Source: Anastatus disparis
Taxonomy: Eukaryota; Arthropoda; Insecta; Hymenoptera; Eupelmidae
Direction: 5' to 3'
Length of the DNA: 64,000 bases
NCBI GenBank assembly: GCA_017163975.1
Contig: JAFFSR010000307.1
Location: 2,615,001 to 2,679,000, forward strand
The notes under the pieces were generated by a model. It searched no databases, was not told where the DNA came from, and saw nothing but the letters and a program-made list of their open reading frames with translations. A program made the translations under genes and the position numbers. The first letter of the stretch is position 1. Every line of letters starts with the position of its first letter. Below are positions 58,534 through 64,000 of this stretch, in pieces.

Positions 58534-59088
58534 ATGAGTTATTATATTCATTACTACGACGAGCAGGCTGGTGGTGGAAGCGGTATTAAAAACGTTTACT
58601 CTGGTTCAACGTTTCAAAGAGGCTCTGGAATTGGTAGCTTTCTTGGAGGATTATTTAGAAAAATTGTGCCTTATCTTGCCAACGAGGCCAAAGCAGTAGG
58701 CAAAGAAGCCGTCCGAACAGGCTTGAACGTGCTAGACGACGTGTCAAATAAGAGAGCAAATTTTAAAGAGTCTCTCAACACGTGTGTTCGAGAGTCGGGT
58801 TGAAATTTAAAAAGAAAAGCTGCTAATAAAATGTCCGATATTATGAAAGGTAGTGGATATAAAGCTGTTACTGCTAAGCGCAAACGACAGTCAACGCGAA
58901 CTCGTGTTCCGGCACACAACGCATCGAGCAAGAAAAGAAAGACAAAGAGAAAGACGAATAAGCGTGGTATAGGCAAGAAAAAGAAAACATCAAGGCGAAA
59001 GAAGAAAGTATTGAGAAGCGTTCCGACATTTTTGGACCTAAATAAATCATTTTTAAAAAATGGCTTTTCTACACGCGTGCAGTGGTGA
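58534..59088 (+). pseudogene. Gly-rich N-terminus, basic C-terminus virion-type protein
   Basis: The ATG at 58534 opens MSYYIHYYDEQAGGGSGIKN, followed by SFLGGLFRKIVPYLANEAKAVGKEA, an amphipathic segment reminiscent of adenovirus core/cement proteins. TGA at 58801-58803 interrupts it, and the same frame continues through MKGSGYKAVTAKRKRQS into a Lys/Arg-rich tail to 59088. A role in DNA condensation or membrane interaction is plausible for such proteins but is inference. Its end overlaps the next gene by 29 bp. Confidence 0.7.
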
Positions 59089-59797
59089 AGGTATGAAGAG
59101 CGAACTAGATATTTTTACTCTTCCTCCGACGCAAATATCGATTGAAAGCAGTTTTTTTCTCCACTACAAACCTGTATCATCTCTCAGCAATGAAAGCGAT
59201 TTACCTTTAGAATTTTTGGTTTCTAGTTCGACCGAGCATTACATCGATCTAGCGCATACAATGTTACAAGTCAGCGTGGAAATCACACCCGTGGGAACCG
59301 ATGTCGAGAATGCAAAAGTTGCTCCTATTAACAATTTTTCACATTCGTTGTTCGAGCAAACGGACATCTTTTTTAATTCAAAGCTAGTCTCACCCCCAAA
59401 CAACGCTTATTCTTACAGAGCTTACATAGAAACGCTCTTAAATTACGCTTCTCCTGCCTTAACATCACACCTAACCTCCGCACTATGGTATGCGGACATA
59501 GCAGGATGTATGGATGCTTCACCAGCAATTGCTACTGGAACAGTTGGGACCAATGTCGGGGGCCATGACTTTTTAAAAAATAAACTTGGACAAGAAGGAC
59601 TGGACAATGCAAAAGTGATTCTTAATGACTTAAAATCATTCAAACAATACTATTCTATTCTTAATAACGAATTAGAAGGTTATGTCATGGAAAAGATGGT
59701 AGACGATACTGATCATTATAAAAGTTTATATTTAAATGGGCTTTTTTTAATGGTGTTCCTAGCTGATTTAATATTAAAAATAAAATTGTACTATTAA
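59060..59797 (+). pseudogene. Major capsid protein (double jelly-roll), truncated
   Basis: MAFLHACSGEGMKSELDIFT to NNAYSYRAYIETLLNYASPA matches the N-terminal half of Polinton major capsid proteins (F54H12.2-like), with LPPTQISIESS and FSHSLFEQTDIFFN as landmarks. After about residue 185 (near 59615) similarity stops and the sequence becomes AT-rich and unrelated, ending at 59797. The second jelly-roll is therefore missing, and so probably is the rest of the element. Confidence 0.85.
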
Positions 59798-60790
59798 CAT
59801 ATAATTATAAAAATTTACTGTTTTCATGGAAATATGAATTCTTATTAATATAATATTAAGAAAAAAAGCACAATTTTATTTAAAAAATTAAATATAACAA
59901 GGCCTAATCCACTGCTTGAAATCTGAAACAAAAAAAAATTAGAAATATTTGAATATTTAATATATGTTAAAGTATACATGAACGTTCACGTGTAAATGTA
60001 AGTGTTGGTTCTATTATATCTATGCGATCTATTACGCGCGTGATATCCGATCGTTGATCATTAAATTATGTCGACATAAATCACATAACGAAAGATTCGT
60101 TGATGTTACTTATAGTCGAAATAATTATCTAGCAATGAAGATAATATGAGTCAATATTACTTGCATATTATCCTGTGGCTACCTAGCCCCACATCAACGT
60201 CGAACAGCACCATGGACCCATTTATACTAAGTAAGTAGTCCTGATTTGTTAAAGAATCAAAACTTGATTAATTGGGTCAACTGTGTTTTGAGTAATGTTT
60301 GTGTGTTGTGTCTGTGTATTGTCAATTAAAAAATAAGTTAATAATGAAAAAATTTCCAATAAAATTAAAAAAATACATTATGTCAAAAACAAATATATAC
60401 ACTAAATTTATGAATTGTATTCAATATAATTACAAACATTCAAATCTAAAAAGCATAAATAATCAAATAAATTATTACATAACTAATTTTATTAATAATG
60501 GAATAAATTAACAAATATCAAAATTATTAATGAAATAAATAACGCCATATAAACTATTTATTGAGCAATTACATAATAAAAAGCATAATAACATTTAGCA
60601 TGAACATTTCGAAAGGTTATTTAAAATATTAAATATAAATATTCAACATAAATTACTGATAAAAGAAAATACAATATTTTTTTTAACATAAATTTGAAGT
60701 TTCAAAAGTTATAAAATTTTCTGCAGTTGGATTAAAATTTAATGCATTAACGTTGTGAACTTGACCAACAGATCTTGAAAAACTACGCGC
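59798..60790. other. AT-rich flank, no gene recognised
   Basis: Contains a short less AT-rich stretch (60000-60240). The 70-codon frame at 60299-60511 is Lys/Asn/Ile-rich and looks random. Confidence 0.5.
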
Positions 60791-60794
60791 ATTT

Positions 60795-61960
60795 AACTAA
60801 TTGGTTTCTGTTCTATTTCTTTTGCAATCATTAATTTCATTAACATCAGAAAAAGTTCTTTCAGGTTCCGCATTAGAATGTGAAAGAGAAAAACTGCTAA
60901 TACCAATGACCTTAAAATTGGAAATCGTAGACCAGTTCCATTATCATTTTGAATTTTAAAAATAATTGACCAAAAAGCTTCGGAATTCAATTTTAGGTAT
61001 TCATTTTTAATATTATTGCTAAAATAATGTGGCAAAGCTCTCCACTCAATACTTACTGCTGCAGCATCAATAAAAGGAAAGAATTTACACAAATCATATA
61101 AATCTGGAAATTCTTTTCTTTCTTCAATACTTAAAGCAATTATTGGTTCAATAAAAATTAATTTGTTTAAAAATAATTGATGTTCTAAAAATCTTTTTTT
61201 CATCTCAGTTCAAGCAATCATAAAAAATTTTAAACAATTTTGTCTTACTATATTACAATCTTCTTCAGAAATACCTTTTAAAATTTCAATGCAAGGGGAC
61301 CCTGATTCAATTTCATTCAAAGCTTTCAAATTTTGCTAAATCTCAAAATCAAAGTTGAAAGAACATTAGAAAGCGCTTCTGGTTTGATAAAACGTTCAGC
61401 ATTGCTAAGATTAAAATCTGAAAATTCTATACCATCTACATTATTAACAGAATCATCTACACTTTTTTTTCTTTAATTTGGAGCATTCAATTTCAAAAAC
61501 TTCTACAGAAAAAAATTGCTGAAGAGCAGGCCATTCAAGAAGAATTCTTGCATAGCATTTTTGCGCTTCTAGCCATCTTATCCCCGAGAGTTTTAAAATT
61601 TTATTTTCAGGCAAAGAATAAAATTTTAAAAACTCTCGAAGTTCCGAAAAACGCTTGGGACTCTTTCAATACATTTTCAACTTCCTTCAGTATCGCAGTG
61701 CAGCTGCTTTTCGCAACTAGTGCCGAAGAATGACAAATACAATTCAATAGAATTACATGAGGAACATCATCTTTAAGAAATTTCTGAAAACTCTTAAAGG
61801 CACCAACCATGCATTGCCATAAGCTAACCCAATGATATTGTTCATATTAATATTATTTTTATTGAATAAAGATTTCACGACAGTATATAACTCGAACGCG
61901 TTCCCTTTCATAGCATCCACTTGTAATAATTGTAACAAATGTTAGTAGATGAGCTATGTT
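60795..61960 (-). pseudogene. hAT-type transposase relic
   Basis: Read on the minus strand with several frameshifts: FELYTVVKSLF and NIIGLAYGNAW (61930-61800), FQKFLKDDVPHVILLNCICHSSALVA (61790-61715), RWLEAQKCYARILLEWPALQQFF (about 61590-61515), YDLCKFFPFIDAAAVSIEWRAL (about 61105-61035) and, near 60890-60795 in another frame, SHSNAEPERTFSDVN, which matches the C-terminal hAT dimerisation motif. Long insertless relic of about 1.2 kb with the N-terminus missing. Terminal repeats were not found. Confidence 0.7.
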
Positions 61961-62235
61961 CTATTTTTAAGATTATAATTATATTTAATATTCGATGATT
62001 GTGTAATGTTAGATCCGTAATTTACTTATATTAATTTATTATTAAAATTCTTTTGAAATAAAATTTTTAGTGAAATTTGTTTTCATAATAAATAATTATT
62101 AATAATAATTAATAATTATAAATTATTAATAATAATTAATAATTATTTAAAAAATTTAATCGATATTTAAATAAAAATAGGATTGTATTCGATAAACTAC
62201 GGATATGAAAGTTTCTAAAATTATCGAATACGACA
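61961..62235. repeat. AT-rich with TAATAAT palindromes
   Basis: AATTATTAATAATAATTAAT repeated around 62090-62155, plus ATTCGATAAACTACGG / CCGTAG-type inverted words around 62185-62255. Confidence 0.5.
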
Positions 62236-62239
62236 ACTC

Positions 62240-62310
62240 CGTAGTCAAGTGGTATATGTGCATGCCTCTCGACCAGAGGGTCGTGGGTTCGATCCCAACC
62301 CAAGTCAACT
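62240..62310 (+). tRNA. tRNA-like sequence, probably a pseudogene or SINE head
   Basis: A D-arm-like TAGTCAAGTGGTAT, a clear B-box/T-arm GGGTTCGATCCC, and an anticodon-like CCTCTCGACCAGAGG stem are in the right order, and a T run (a Pol III stop) follows. The acceptor stem does not pair and the anticodon loop lacks the conserved U33 in the obvious fold, so I do not assign an amino acid. Confidence 0.45.
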
Positions 62311-62465
62311 TTTTTTTACTTTAAAAATTTCTAAATATTATTTCAAATTAAAAATTTATTTAATTTTAAATGAAAAGCGATTTAAAAAATTTATTCATAT
62401 TCAATAAAAGTTATGTCATGTATATACCACCAACGATCTACGTTATCGACACGCGACGAGTGGAG

Positions 62466-62995
62466 ATGCTTCATGAACATGAGTAATAGAAGAAATGGCT
62501 GGAAATCAATGGTAGAAGAGTGGGGATACTTGTACTTATACGAGGGGGCTTAGCTTGAAGAAATCATTCCTTCATTCGATGGCTTGGAAGACGGATCTCT
62601 CTCTACTACTAAGAATCGTCTGGAAAAACGAAAATGATCTTTCGAACATTAGTAATAGAAGAAATGGGTGGGAATCAATGGTAGAAGAGTGGGGGTACTT
62701 GTACTTATACGAGGGAGCTTAGCTTGAAGAAATCATTCCTTCATTCGATGGCTTGAAAGACGGATTTCTCTCTACTACTAAGGATGGTCTGGAAAAACGA
62801 AAATGATCTTTTGAACATTAGTAATAGAAGAAATGGGTGGGAATCAATGGTAGAAGAGTGGGGGTACTTGTACTTATACGAGGGGGCTTAGCTTTGAGAA
62901 ATCATTCCTTTACGCGATGGCTTGGAAGAGGGATCTCTCTCTACTACTAAGGATGGTCTGGAAAAACAAAGACGATCTCTTCATCACTGACATAT
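62466..62995. repeat. 169-bp tandem repeat, three units
   Basis: GTAATAGAAGAAATGG recurs at 62483, 62652 and 62821. Units include AGAGTGGGGGTACTTGTACT, CATTCCTTCATTCGATGGCTT and CTCTCTCTACTACTAAGGATG. Less AT-rich than the surroundings and well conserved, so recent. Confidence 0.92.
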
Positions 62996-63835
62996 ATAAC
63001 CCTTCACAACTCAAATATCTCTGAAAGATAGAACGCATATTTTCACTTATATCGAACTGCACTGATTTAAATATCTCGGCATATTTCCTTAAATTCGGCC
63101 AACTCTTTTGTACTAGCTTGTATGAATTCCTGCATTACGCCGGTAAAATATAGCCCATTTCTGTCATATCGTAGACTTCGCACTCGAAGTGGTCTAACCT
63201 CGCTTTCTTGTGTATGTGATCACTTGCAAATAAATAAAAGATTGAAGGGTAAATGGATGAGTATAAAAAAAAATAAGAATGAATGTTTATCATAAAGGTT
63301 GAATCTATATGTGCAATAAAAAAAGATTTTAAATAGACGTATGATGTAAAGATGGATGTTTGAGTATCTGTAGATCAAAAAAATTTAACAAGTGAATTTA
63401 TGAATGTATGAATGAGTGAGTGATTGAAAAATTTAATATGTGTGTGTGTAATATAAAGGATGTGTACATTTAAATAAAATAAATGTGCAAGTTTATAATG
63501 AATGTGTGTAATAAATGTTAAAAAAAAATATAAGAGTGAGCGAAAGAGAGAGACTACTATTTTAAGTATGAATGTTTAATATGTGTGTATATAATGAATG
63601 GTATGTGTGTGTGTAATAAATGTTTTTAAAAGAATATAAGAGTCAGTATGTGTGTGAGACAGATAGTATGAATGTTTGATATATGTATATAATTAATATG
63701 TGTGTGTGTGTAATGAATGTTATTTTAAAGGAATATAAAAGCAAGTGTGTGTGAGAGAGATTAATATTTCAAGTATAAATGTTTGATATGTACGTTTATA
63801 ATGAATGTTCGATACGTATTGTAACGTTTGGCTTT
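62996..63835. repeat. GT-rich degenerate tandem repeat
   Basis: From about 63400, ~100-bp units with AATATGTGTGTGTGTAATGA, GGAATATAAGAGTCAGTGTG and GTGAGAGAGA. 62996-63390 holds no recognisable gene. Confidence 0.6.
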
Positions 63836-63839
63836 TCTG

Positions 63840-64000
63840 GATGAGCTGCGGTTGCATCAGACTTTTGTGAGGATGATCTACGGTGGTGGATAAAAGCCAA
63901 AGTTCGAACTTAATAACTAAATTGATTTTACTGAATTAATTTAATAATGAAAAGAAAGAAAAAAAATAATAAATGTAATTTAAGAATTTAACTTTGTAAA
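63840..64000. other. Possible edge of another element
   Basis: TGTAACGTTTGGCTTTT (63830-63846) pairs with AAAAGCCAAAGTT near 63887-63900. A TGTAAC start is common for LTRs, but the window ends before this can be tested. Confidence 0.25.

Larger units (their letters stand above)
51230..59797 (+). mobile_element. Polinton/Maverick element, partial and decayed
   Basis: Eight consecutive genes on the + strand with short spacers or overlaps: polymerase B, packaging ATPase, two small conserved proteins, integrase, minor-capsid-like, Gly-rich basic protein, major capsid. This set is diagnostic of Polintons, virus-like DNA transposons of 15-20 kb. Missing here are the cysteine protease, the second half of the major capsid protein and any visible long terminal inverted repeats. 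Six in-frame stops plus frameshifts indicate an old copy. Left limit before 51230 and right limit near 59620-59800 are uncertain. Confidence 0.9.

Noticed and set aside
51230..59797. Alternative genetic code (TGA as Trp) for the Polinton
   Set aside because: A TAA stop, frameshifts, a P-loop change and a truncated capsid gene all point to ordinary decay, and the Copia and Helitron show the same TGA pattern.
62240..62310. Functional tRNA gene
   Set aside because: Promoter boxes are good but the acceptor stem is unpaired and the anticodon loop is irregular, so only a tRNA-like call is kept.

Overview
The window looks like a repeat-dense, AT-rich block of an arthropod nuclear genome. Almost everything recognisable is a transposable element, a relic of one, or a tandem array, and no intact single-copy host gene could be identified. 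The element mix (Copia, a Jockey/CR1-type LINE, Helitrons with Rep and Pif1 domains plus a Ulp1-like protease, a Polinton/Maverick, a hAT relic and many TTAA-flanked palindromic elements) suggests an insect. A hymenopteran such as an ant is my guess, not something the sequence proves.

Layout. 0.5-3.8 kb holds a solo LTR with its polypurine tract, TTAA and foldback palindromic elements, and an unusual GC-rich hairpin. From 3.85 to 21.87 kb two ~0.63-kb arms in inverted orientation bracket about 18 kb. Inside that bracket are a Copia element (5684-9887, 5-bp TSD, nearly identical LTRs, pol broken by an internal deletion and one TGA), a ~137-bp tandem array and a ~250-bp satellite. The satellite has been split by a TTAA element, a 5'-truncated LINE (itself split by a 494-bp element with an 8-bp TSD) and a 665-bp foldback.

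22.8-29.9 kb is a decayed Helitron carrying a Ulp1-like protease relic, a Cys-rich N-terminal domain, a HUH Rep and part of a Pif1 helicase, interrupted by several TTAA elements. 29.9-39.3 kb is minisatellite, CA-rich and CTCCGT-type repeat territory with a 2.1-kb foldback. 40.0-46.3 kb is a second, more complete Helitron copy with a tandem-repeat tail. 46.3-49.1 kb is more composite simple repeat and another foldback.

51.2-59.8 kb is a compact Polinton/Maverick: protein-primed DNA polymerase B, packaging ATPase, two small conserved proteins, integrase with chromodomain, a minor-capsid-like protein, a basic Gly-rich virion-type protein and a truncated major capsid protein, all on the + strand. 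It is defective: it has several in-frame stops (mostly TGA), the major capsid gene is cut short, no protease or terminal repeats are visible, and a palindromic TTAA element sits inside the integrase. 60.8-62.0 kb is a hAT transposase relic, 62.24 kb a tRNA-like sequence, and 62.5-63.8 kb tandem repeats.

The most striking pattern is a set of about a dozen ~380-400-bp near-perfect palindromes and related elements, each flanked by TTAA. Five of them interrupt coding sequences of other transposons at positions where precise removal leaves the reading frame open. Two different subtypes sit at the very same TTAA of the helicase gene in two separate Helitron copies.
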